Part shown: in pieces, positions 6,858-12,763 of the stretch
How positions within the stretch are numbered: the first letter of the stretch is position 1
How the letters are laid out: the number at the start of each line of letters is the position of its first letter
Origin: CAWKZT01 sp963854565
Lineage (GTDB): Bacteria; Actinomycetota; Acidimicrobiia; Acidimicrobiales; JAHEJN01
Direction of reading: 5' to 3'
Length of the DNA stretch: 14,040 nucleotides
NCBI GenBank assembly: GCA_963854565.1
Contig: CAWKZT010000046.1
Coordinates: 1 to 14,040, forward strand
Made by a program: the position numbers and the translations under genes
The notes under the pieces: generated by a model
Told to the model about the DNA's origin: nothing
Seen by the model: the letters and a program-made list of their open reading frames with translations, nothing else
Databases searched by the model: none

Positions 6858-7289
6858 ATGTCTGATCAGGCTTGTCCACGATGCTCATTTGCTAACGCCT
6901 ATAGCGCCAACTTTTGTGCGTCTTGTGGGGCGCCCATTGGTAAGTCTGAGGAACACACCGAGTCGCACGACTTCGATCTGGGTGCAGAGGCCGAGCCGGT
7001 TGGAATGTTGTTGGCCATTCAAGGTCCTACCGTCGGGGCCAAGTACAACCTCGAATCGGGCACCACTACTCTGGGTCGCCATCCTGAGAGTGACATTTTT
7101 CTCGATGACATAACGGTTTCGCGCCGCCACGTCGAAATTAGTCATGCTGACGGTGCTTTTCGGGTGCGCGATGTGGGTTCGCTTAATGGCACCTATCTAA
7201 ACCGATCTCGCATCGACGAAGCAGAGCTTCAGTCGGGCGACGAACTCCAAGTGGGTCGTTTCAAACTGCAGTTTGTTGTTCGTACGTGA
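6858..7289 (+). CDS. garA: Zinc-ribbon FHA-domain regulator (GarA/OdhI-like)
   Basis: A 143-residue protein with an N-terminal zinc ribbon (C6-P-R-C9 ... C20-A-S-C23), a short acidic linker and a C-terminal FHA domain at about 50-141. FHA phosphothreonine-binding residues are in place: G-R74-H-P, S88-R-R-H91 and S-L-N110-G-T. The block D-I-F-L-D-D-I-T-V-S-R-R-H is nearly that of mycobacterial GarA (Rv1827) and corynebacterial OdhI, which restrain 2-oxoglutarate dehydrogenase and bind glutamate enzymes under control of Ser/Thr kinases. Position between gcvH and an FtsR-like MerR gene supports orthology. The N-terminal tail with the phosphorylated E-T-T-S / T-Q-E-T type motif found in GarA/OdhI is absent and replaced by the ribbon, so regulation may differ. 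The symbol reflects position and domain, not proven function. Confidence 0.85.
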   Translation: MSDQACPRCSFANAYSANFCASCGAPIGKSEEHTESHDFDLGAEAEPVGMLLAIQGPTVGAKYNLESGTTTLGRHPESDIFLDDITVSRRHVEISHADGAFRVRDVGSLNGTYLNRSRIDEAELQSGDELQVGRFKLQFVVRT

Positions 7290-7981
7290 ATATGACCGGG
7301 CATCGTTCGATCGGCGACGTTTTGGCACAGCTCAAGGCGGAGTTCTCCGATATCACTATTTCGAAGATTCGTTTCTTGGAGAGCCAAGGTCTGATTAACC
7401 CCCACCGCACCCCCGCGGGTTACCGTCAATTCAACGAGATCGATATCGACCGGTTGCGATGGATACTGACACAACAACGCGATCGGTTTTTGCCGTTAAA
7501 GGTCATCAAGCAACGCCTTGATGCCGGCGGCGGCCCGAGAGACGGCGACGACTGGGGGACCGAAGCCGAGGCGCCTGACCCACTCGGTTTGGACCCGGCC
7601 GGTCTTCAGCTGACCCTGGACGAATTGACAGCAGCGTCGGGACTGACGAAGGTTCAGGTTGCCGCGCTCGAGAAAGCTGGCGTACTCACGGCGAAGCGCA
7701 CCAAGCAGGGCGAACATTACGATGACGATGCCATGTTGGTTGCCAAGACAGCAGCGGGATTGTTAGCGAAGGGCTTAGAGGTACGGCACCTGCGTTCTTA
7801 CAAGATTGCGGCCGAACGCGAAGCCGGCATCCTCGAACAGTTGTTGGCCGCACAGGCCCATGCCCAGTCGGCATTAGCCCAGCGCGATGCGCATCGGTCA
7901 CTGGGTCAAATGGTCATCTTGGGCGAAGAGTTACGACGCGCCTTGTTGCGGCAGGCCCTGCGTGGGTCAGCCATAATCTAA
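7286..7981 (+). CDS. ftsR: MerR-family regulator, FtsR type (Rv1828-like)
   Basis: A 231-residue MerR-family DNA-binding protein. The N-terminal winged helix (about 6-80) contains S-I-G-D-V-L, I-S-K-I-R-F-L-E-S-Q-G-L-I-N-P-H-R-T and G-Y-R-Q-F, then R-L-R-W-I-L-T-Q-Q-R-D and F-L-P-L-K-V-I. This pattern is characteristic of Rv1828 and corynebacterial FtsR, which activates ftsZ. A second helical domain (about 110-220) contains another HTH-like segment (L-T-A-A-S-G-L-T-K-V-Q-V-A-A-L-E-K-A-G-V) and is the usual C-terminal part of this subgroup. The GTG at 7286 overlaps the FHA stop by 4 nt (GTGA), implying translational coupling. An ATG two codons later (7292) is an alternative start. It sits in the same transcription unit as gcvH and the FHA gene. 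Confidence 0.88.
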   Translation: MNMTGHRSIGDVLAQLKAEFSDITISKIRFLESQGLINPHRTPAGYRQFNEIDIDRLRWILTQQRDRFLPLKVIKQRLDAGGGPRDGDDWGTEAEAPDPLGLDPAGLQLTLDELTAASGLTKVQVAALEKAGVLTAKRTKQGEHYDDDAMLVAKTAAGLLAKGLEVRHLRSYKIAAEREAGILEQLLAAQAHAQSALAQRDAHRSLGQMVILGEELRRALLRQALRGSAII

Positions 7982-8033
7982 AACCTTTGCTACTGCCTGT
8001 GCGGCCGACTCTCGGTCGTATTAGGGTCAAGAT

Positions 8034-8525
8034 GTGATGAAAATGGAACTCGTCGGCGTCCGTTCAGAGATGCGAACTAACCAACCGATCGTGCTGTTAC
8101 GCGAGCTCGAAGGAGCCGGTCGGGTTCTTCCAATTTTCATCGGTGGGTCCGAAGCGACAGCGATCTCGCTGAGTTTGGACGGAGTTACGCCACCGCGGCC
8201 AATGACCCACGATCTCTTCCTCCAGACGCTCGAGATGGTCGGCGCCACGATCGACAAGGTCACCATTACTCGGCTCGAAGACAAGACGTTCTATGCCGAA
8301 CTCACCGTGGTGGCTGACAAAAGCACCTACACCGTTTCGGCCCGCCCTTCGGACAGTCTGGCGTTGGCGGTCCGCGATCAGATTCCGATCTTTGTCGATC
8401 CCGCGGTACTCGACGAAGCCGCGTATCAAGAGGATCGCGATGCCGAGGACGACGATCAAACGGTCGAAGAATTTCGCGAGTTTCTCGATGGGATTAGCCC
8501 CGAGGACTTCGAATCCACCGAGTAA
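8034..8525 (+). CDS. DUF151 / bifunctional nuclease family protein (Rv1829-like)
   Basis: A protein of about 163 residues with the DUF151 (BFN) domain over about 3-135: M-E-L-V-G-V-R, R-V-L-P-I-F-I-G-G-S-E-A-T-A-I, M-T-H-D-L-F, and S-A-R-P-S-D-S-L-A-L-A-V-R near the end are the family's hallmark segments. A plant member is reported as a bifunctional nuclease; the bacterial role is not established. The tail is strongly acidic (E-D-D-D-Q-T-V-E-E-F-R-E-F-L-D-G) and ends in E-S-T-E. Starts at GTG 8034, ATG 8037 and ATG 8043 are all possible, preceded by AGGG at 8023-8026. The gene follows ftsR by 52 bp and keeps the order seen in M. tuberculosis (Rv1828-Rv1829-Rv1830). Confidence 0.88.
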   Translation: MMKMELVGVRSEMRTNQPIVLLRELEGAGRVLPIFIGGSEATAISLSLDGVTPPRPMTHDLFLQTLEMVGATIDKVTITRLEDKTFYAELTVVADKSTYTVSARPSDSLALAVRDQIPIFVDPAVLDEAAYQEDRDAEDDDQTVEEFREFLDGISPEDFESTE

Positions 8526-8580
8526 GCGGGCCGGTTGTTCGTTTCGGAAGTGCAGGTCAGCGCGATGTTTGGGTAAGTCA

Positions 8581-8609
8581 TTGACCAGCGCGCGCGGCTT
8601 CTCTAGGCT
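8581..8609 (+). promoter_or_regulatory. Candidate sigma-70-type promoter for the second MerR gene
   Basis: TTGACC (8581-8586) and TAGGCT (8604-8609) are separated by exactly 17 bp, a good fit for an actinobacterial housekeeping promoter. Transcription would start near 8615-8617, leaving a leader of about 87 nt before ATG 8703. This is the only gap in the 5823-10271 gene run that is large enough for a separate promoter (177 bp), so the second MerR gene and gcvT likely form their own transcription unit. Confidence 0.5.
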
Positions 8610-8619
8610 TATGCGAGCC

Positions 8620-8640
8620 ACAACGACGTAATTTCGTTGT
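8620..8640. promoter_or_regulatory. Inverted repeat in the leader of the second MerR gene
   Basis: ACAACGA and TCGTTGT are perfect 7-bp arms around a 7-nt A/T-rich centre (CGTAATT), starting a few bases after the predicted transcription start. The dyad shape and size are those of a homodimer operator, so autoregulation by the downstream MerR protein or control by the FtsR-like protein is plausible. As RNA it would form only a modest hairpin with no T tract after it, so a terminator is less likely. Confidence 0.4.
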
Positions 8641-8702
8641 TGTATTACCTTTGCAGCGCCGTCTGGCGGCCGATAAGGAAACCAATCGTTCGAGGAGCAG
8701 GC

Positions 8703-9188
8703 ATGTCCCAAACAAGTGTTGAAGATTACAGCGGTAAACGTACAGCTGAGATTGTTGGTATTTCGTATCGCCAACTCGACTACTGGGCGCGTACCGATTT
8801 GATTCGCCCTTCGGTTAGCGATGCCAGCGGGAGCGGGTCCCGTCGTCGTTACTCCTACCAAGACCTTCTGGAACTGAAGGTCATTAAGAACTTGCTTGAT
8901 TCGGGCATAAGACTTGAAGCGGTCCGCAAGGTGTTCGGGTTTCTTCGCGAGGATCTCAACCAAGACATCGCCACCGCCAACCTGATCATTCGGGGCGAGA
9001 CCTCCGTGCTCGTGAAGAGCGACGATGACTTGTTGGATGCACTACACAATGGTCAAGGTGTGCTGAGCATCTTGCCGCTGGGTGATGTACTCGTAGAGCT
9101 AGATACCGCCATAGTGGAGTTGTACCCATCCGCAGAGTCCGCCATTCTCGACGAAACTCTGGTCGAGTCCGCTGCGGCCAACGGCTGA
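8703..9188 (+). CDS. MerR-family regulator (Rv1830-like)
   Basis: A 161-residue MerR-family protein. The winged helix at about 10-75 includes A-E-I-V-G-I-S-Y-R-Q-L-D-Y-W-A-R-T-D-L-I-R-P-S, then S-R-R-R-Y-S-Y-Q-D-L-L-E-L-K-V-I-K-N-L-L. An effector or dimer region follows (G-I-R-L-E-A-V-R-K-V-F-G-F-L-R). ATG 8703 is chosen because GAGGAG at 8692-8697 lies 5 nt upstream; the open frame extends further upstream but without such a site. The Y-R-Q-L-D-Y-W-A-R-T version of the recognition region and the position after DUF151 match M. tuberculosis Rv1830. gcvT starts 6 nt after its stop, suggesting co-transcription. The promoter and inverted repeat upstream suggest separate, possibly autogenous, control. 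Confidence 0.88.
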   Translation: MSQTSVEDYSGKRTAEIVGISYRQLDYWARTDLIRPSVSDASGSGSRRRYSYQDLLELKVIKNLLDSGIRLEAVRKVFGFLREDLNQDIATANLIIRGETSVLVKSDDDLLDALHNGQGVLSILPLGDVLVELDTAIVELYPSAESAILDETLVESAAANG

Positions 9189-9194
9189 TACCGC

Positions 9195-10271
9195 GTGAGC
9201 GAAGCCGACGACCTGCGTCATAGCCCGATTGAAACGGCTCACGTAGAGCTTGATGCCAAGCTGGTGCCCTTTGGCGGCTGGAACATGCCGCTGTCCTATC
9301 CAAGTGGGACTCTGCACGAGCATCGTGCCTGTCGTACCGGCGCCGTGGTGTTCGATGTGAGTCACCTCGGCACCGTGCGGGTTAGGGGAGCTAATGCTTT
9401 CGCTGCTCTGCAGGCTGCGTTTACCAACGACCTGGGCCGTATCGAGGTCGGCAAGGCCCAGTACACCCACTTATTGGACGAGCACGATGCCTCGGTTCTT
9501 GATGACATCATCGTGTGGTGGCGCGAGGACGAGTTATTTGACGTCATGCCGAACGCATCGAACACGAGTCGGGTCGAAGCAGCACTCACCGCGGTCGATG
9601 GTGTCACCGCAGAAAACGTTACAGAGCAGCGAGCGGTCTTTGCTGTACAGGGTCCAGAGGCCAAACAACGCCTCGCCACCGTTGCCCCAGAGTTGGCCGA
9701 TATCGGCCGCTTTCGTGTCGGTGAACGCCAATGGAATGGGACCACGTGTGTCGTGGCCGGCACCGGCTATACCGGCGAACCCGGTCTTGAAATAGCGGTG
9801 CCGCTCGAGGCGGCCAACGACTTGTGGAAAGTAATCGTCGGCGCCGGCATAGAGCCCGCTGGTCTAGGCGCCCGCGATACCTTGCGGCTCGAGGCAGGAC
9901 TGCCGCTGCACGGTCACGAACTTGGCCCTGGCATCACCTCTCTTCAGGCCAAACTGGGATGGGTAGTGCGCTGGGACAAAGGCGATTTTCGAGGCCGTGA
10001 GGCCTTGGCGGTTGAGAAAGAATCCGGCCCAGACCGAGTTCTGGTGGGGCTTACCGTAGAGGGGCGTCGCCCGCCCCGCGAAGGTCAGCCAGTAGTCGTC
10101 AATGGTCAAGCCACTGGGACGGTTACGAGCGGCAATTTTTCGCCGATGCTCGAGTGCGGCATTGCTATGGCATTCGTTCCGTCATCGGTCACCGAAGACG
10201 ACGATCTAGCTGTTGATATGCGGGGCAACTTGGCAGCGGCTTCGCTCACCAAGATGCCGTTCGTCAGTTGA
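9195..10271 (+). CDS. gcvT: Glycine cleavage system T protein (aminomethyltransferase)
   Basis: The enzyme takes the aminomethyl group carried by lipoylated GcvH, releases ammonia and gives 5,10-methylene-tetrahydrofolate. The 358-residue length is normal. Family segments in order are L-V-P-F-G-G-W-N-M-P-L-S-Y (23-35), V-F-D-V-S-H-L-G (52-59), the folate-site region with D103-D104, G-Y-T-G-E-P-G-L-E-I (191-200), and G-L-G-A-R-D-T-L-R-L-E-A-G-L-P-L-H-G (223-240). This set favours GcvT over the folate-binding YgfZ paralogue. The next stretch reads G-I-T-S-L-Q-A-K-L-G-W rather than the usual I-T-P-x-E-A-G-L, a mild deviation. The GTG start at 9195 is 6 nt after the MerR stop. The gene is convergent with the selenoprotein candidate, with 1 bp between stops. 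gcvP is not in view. Confidence 0.95.
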   Translation: MSEADDLRHSPIETAHVELDAKLVPFGGWNMPLSYPSGTLHEHRACRTGAVVFDVSHLGTVRVRGANAFAALQAAFTNDLGRIEVGKAQYTHLLDEHDASVLDDIIVWWREDELFDVMPNASNTSRVEAALTAVDGVTAENVTEQRAVFAVQGPEAKQRLATVAPELADIGRFRVGERQWNGTTCVVAGTGYTGEPGLEIAVPLEAANDLWKVIVGAGIEPAGLGARDTLRLEAGLPLHGHELGPGITSLQAKLGWVVRWDKGDFRGREALAVEKESGPDRVLVGLTVEGRRPPREGQPVVVNGQATGTVTSGNFSPMLECGIAMAFVPSSVTEDDDLAVDMRGNLAAASLTKMPFVS

Positions 10272-10272
10272 G

Positions 10273-10830
10273 CTAAAGAGCGGCCACTGCGTCGAGAATG
10301 CTCTGTTCGGGCATTGCGCCGGCCCAGCTGGCAATAATTTCGCCCTCAGCGGTCAGCAGACGCCCTTGCGGCTGTCCGCCAATGCCAAGCTCTCGCCAAC
10401 TGTCAAACGTTGGGTCCCACAACATGTCGAACGGCGCTTCACCGTCGTACAACTTCATGAAATCAAGGGCATATTCCAGGTCATTTTGTGCGCCAACACC
10501 GATGACGGTTACTTCGTCTGCATGCTCTCGGGCAAACTGCCCGACACCAGGAGCTTCCTGGCGGCAGGTCGATCAAAACGGCGCCCAGAACCAGAGCACG
10601 ATGGGTCTGTCACTGGGAGCGTAACTGGCAAACTGCACGGTCTCGCCGGTATTGAGATTGATCATCTCGACGTCGGGCAGATCGGACACACCGCTAAGAG
10701 AGGGGGCCTCGGCCGGTGTGTCGCCTGTCGTTGAACTGGCAACGTCATTGGTGCTGGCACCTGAGCAAGCGCCCGCAAAAAGCCCAAGCGCCAGAGTGGC
10801 GCTCGCTAAGGCTTGGGCAGGTCTGGTCAT
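10273..10830 (-). CDS. Candidate selenoprotein: TlpA/ResA-like thioredoxin-fold lipoprotein with in-frame TGA
   Basis: A 185-residue reading frame, ATG 10830 to TAG 10273, with one internal TGA at 10573-10575 (codon 86). The N-terminus is a lipoprotein signal (hydrophobic A-L-A-S-A-T-L-A-L-G-L-F-A-G-A-C22) followed by a Ser/Thr/Ala linker. The thioredoxin fold begins near residue 50. P-I-V-L-W-F-W-A-P-F leads into the TGA, then S-T-C89-R-Q-E-A-P, so the TGA takes the place of the first active-site cysteine of CxxC. Downstream the frame stays intact: V-T-V-I-G-V-G, the cis-proline block G-I-G-G-Q-P-Q-G-R-L-L-T, G-E-I-I, and a C-terminal helix. Reading TGA as selenocysteine gives U-S-T-C. The likely role is thiol/disulfide exchange outside the membrane. 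It lies 69 bp after aroC on the same strand. A nonsense mutation or sequence error is the main alternative; without recoding, the gene would be broken. Confidence 0.8.
10540..10568 (-). promoter_or_regulatory. SECIS-like hairpin downstream of the in-frame TGA
   Basis: Counting from the base after the UGA, nt 5-8 pair with 30-33 (one G-U), nt 9/29 is a C/U mismatch, and nt 10-17 pair with 21-28 (one G-U). The core is CCAGGA/UCCUGG closing a 3-nt AGC loop. That makes about 12 pairs, with the apical loop 18-20 nt after the UGA. Known bacterial SECIS elements lie directly after the UGA inside the coding region, with an apical loop about 16-37 nt downstream and a conserved G at the start of the loop. 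Here G is the second loop base. The A-U closing pair could open to give an AAGCU loop. SelB binding is inferred. Confidence 0.6.
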
Positions 10831-10899
10831 AGAGAAGGCTCTTTTGTTGGGCGCTGCTGCTCTCTAGACAACTCTGGAGAGGTAGGAATAGTTCCCCGA

Positions 10900-11985
10900 T
10901 TAGCAAATATTGTTGACCTGTTGTCGGAGGAGATGATCGGCGAGCACCAAGCACGTCATAGATTCAACAATCGGCACAGCGCGTGGCAGTACGCAGGGGT
11001 CGTGTCGGCCATGGGCGGCAAGCTCGGTGGGCTCGCCGCTGGTGGTAACTGTCTGCTGAGCAGAAGAGATAGTGGCGGTAGGTTTGAAGGCCACGCGCAA
11101 GTCGATGACGGCACCATTGGAGATGCCACCTTGAACGCCCCCAGAGTTATTGGACGCGGTGACTGGTGTGCCATCGGGACCCGGAACGAAAGGGTCGTTG
11201 TGCTCGAGCCCGGTCATTGTGGTGCCGCCAAATCCGCTGCCGATTTCGAAACCCTTGGTGGCAGGGATGGAGAGCATCGCCTTGGCAAGGTCAGCATCGA
11301 GTTTGTCGAATACTGGTTCACCCCAGCCAGCCGGGACATTCTTGGCTACGACGCGAACCACGCCGCCTAGTGAGTTTCCTTGATGGCGCGCTTGCTCGAT
11401 GGCGTCGATCATGGCCGCGGCGGCTTCTGGATCGGGACACCGGGTTGGGGTTGCCTCGACTTGCGCTCTCGTCACTTTAGCGCCGTCGACGTCGCCGGTG
11501 ATGGTGTGAACGGACTCGACCCAGCCCGTTACTTCGACGCCCGCAACGGCACGGAGTAGCTGGCGGGCTACGGCCCCTGCCGCCACGCGTGCGACGCTTT
11601 CGCGAACGCTTGAACGTCCGCCGCCGCGATGATCGCGAAGGCCGTACTTGGCGTCGTAGGTGTAGTCGGCGTGAGAGGGCCTATAGACATCCTTGAGATG
11701 GTCATAGGCGCCTGAGTTCTGATCCTTGTTACGCACCATCATGGCGATGGGGGTTCCCAGGGTGACACCATCGACGATGCCCGAAAGCACTTCGATTGTG
11801 TCGGACTCGTCGCGTTGGGTCACGAGTCGGCTTTGGCCCGGTCGTCGTCGGTCTAGTTCGGCTTGCACCTCGTCGAGATCGACGGCCAGTCGGGGAGGGC
11901 AGCCGTCGATGATAACGCCAACACCAACCCCATGGGATTCGCCGAAGGTGGTCACGCGAAACAACGTGCCGAAGGAGCTACTCAT
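10900..11985 (-). CDS. aroC: Chorismate synthase
   Basis: The FMN-dependent enzyme converts 5-enolpyruvylshikimate-3-phosphate to chorismate, the last shared step to aromatic amino acids, folate and quinones. The 361-residue length is normal. Family signatures are all present: F-G-E-S-H18-G (14-19), R-R-R-P-G-Q-S-R-L (46-54), R-P-S-H-A-D-Y-T-Y-D-A-K-Y-G (102-115), G-G-G-R-S-S-V-R-E-S (121-130), G-G-V-Q-G-G-I-S-N-G, and G-R-H-D-P-C-V-L-P-R-A-V-P-I-V-E close to the C-terminus. ATG 11985 has no strong Shine-Dalgarno. The editing-protein gene ends 40 bp upstream on the same strand, and the thioredoxin-like lipoprotein gene follows 69 bp downstream. The usual shikimate neighbours aroK and aroB are not here. 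Confidence 0.98.
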   Translation of the reverse strand: MSSSFGTLFRVTTFGESHGVGVGVIIDGCPPRLAVDLDEVQAELDRRRPGQSRLVTQRDESDTIEVLSGIVDGVTLGTPIAMMVRNKDQNSGAYDHLKDVYRPSHADYTYDAKYGLRDHRGGGRSSVRESVARVAAGAVARQLLRAVAGVEVTGWVESVHTITGDVDGAKVTRAQVEATPTRCPDPEAAAAMIDAIEQARHQGNSLGGVVRVVAKNVPAGWGEPVFDKLDADLAKAMLSIPATKGFEIGSGFGGTTMTGLEHNDPFVPGPDGTPVTASNNSGGVQGGISNGAVIDLRVAFKPTATISSAQQTVTTSGEPTELAAHGRHDPCVLPRAVPIVESMTCLVLADHLLRQQVNNIC

Positions 11986-12025
11986 GGGTGCAAGGATAGA
12001 GGCTGCAGGCGGGCGTCAAGGGGAA

Positions 12026-12736
12026 TTAGACGTCATGGAGCACAATACGAACCCGTTTGTTGCCCTTGCCCTTGGATTCGGTCTTTACAATTTCGAACCG
12101 ACCGACTTCTGAGGTGTTGGCCACGTGGGTGCCGCCGTCGGCTTGTTTATCTAGTCCGACGATGTCGAGCACACGGATTACGTTGACCGAGTCTGGGATG
12201 AGATTGACCTTGGTGCGGATGAGATCATCGTCGAATAAGGCTTCGTCGCGGGGCAAGAAGCTGACCTCGATAGGTCGGCTGGCCGCAACCTCTACATTGA
12301 CCATGTCGGTAACGCGCTGGGCGAAGTTCTCGGGCAGAGGATCGAACTCGAAGTCCATGCGGGCCTTGAGCGGCTCCATGTTGCCGCCGGTGACACTACG
12401 GCCCCATTCGTTCCAAATAACACCACAGAGCATGTGCATCGCGGTATGAGTTCGCATAAGTTCGTGTCGGCGATCCCAATCGATCACGCCGTGGACGGTG
12501 GTTCCGACAGCGGGCAGCGAACCATCGAGGGTGTGGGCCACGTCGCCGCGTCCCCGGACATCGGTGACCGCGGCCGAACCGCCTTCCCAGGTGATCGTGC
12601 CGGTGTCGTGGGGTTGCCCGCCACCGGTGGCATAGAACGCGGTTTGGTCCAGCATGACGGCGTTTTCTTCGACACCCGTAACCGTGGCATCAAACTCGCG
12701 GCAGTAGGCATCGTGCAGATACAGGCGGTGAGTCAT
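12026..12736 (-). CDS. alaX: Alanyl-tRNA editing protein (AlaX type)
   Basis: A free-standing homologue of the alanyl-tRNA synthetase editing domain, expected to deacylate mischarged Ser-tRNA(Ala) or Gly-tRNA(Ala) in the cytoplasm. ATG 12736 is preferred: the longer frame to 12787 adds 17 residues not typical of the family, and M-T-H-R-L-Y-L-H-D-A-Y is a natural beginning. The product then has 236 residues. The N-terminal block F-Y-A-T-G-G-G-Q-P-H-D-T-G (34-46) is standard. The metal site shows H97-T-A-M-H101, but the second half reads D200-G-G-T-H204 where the common form is C-G-G-T-H, so one zinc ligand is Asp instead of Cys. The gene diverges from the acyl-CoA synthetase and probably leads an operon with aroC. 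Confidence 0.88.
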   Translation of the reverse strand: MTHRLYLHDAYCREFDATVTGVEENAVMLDQTAFYATGGGQPHDTGTITWEGGSAAVTDVRGRGDVAHTLDGSLPAVGTTVHGVIDWDRRHELMRTHTAMHMLCGVIWNEWGRSVTGGNMEPLKARMDFEFDPLPENFAQRVTDMVNVEVAASRPIEVSFLPRDEALFDDDLIRTKVNLIPDSVNVIRVLDIVGLDKQADGGTHVANTSEVGRFEIVKTESKGKGNKRVRIVLHDV

Positions 12737-12763
12737 GTGAGTAGTTTGGCAGCACCCGTGCAA

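Noticed and set aside
7998..8020. Small hairpin GGCCGA-CTC-TCGGTC between ftsR and the DUF151 gene, considered as a terminator
   Set aside because: It has only six pairs including a wobble and no T tract. The surrounding genes look co-transcribed, so the support is too weak to list.
8097..8963. 288-residue minus-strand open frame opposite the DUF151 and MerR genes
   Set aside because: It overlaps two well-supported plus-strand genes and their gap and shows no family motif. It is a shadow frame of biased codon usage.
10273..10458. Independent 61-residue protein starting at ATG 10458
   Set aside because: It is the C-terminal third of the thioredoxin-like frame and contains its cis-Pro block. 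A separate gene would lack the active site and a ribosome site, and the two pieces are in the same frame.
10573..10575. Genome-wide reassignment of TGA to an amino acid
   Set aside because: TGA ends several intact neighbouring genes at their expected lengths (PAP2, FHA protein, second MerR, gcvT), so TGA is a normal stop here.
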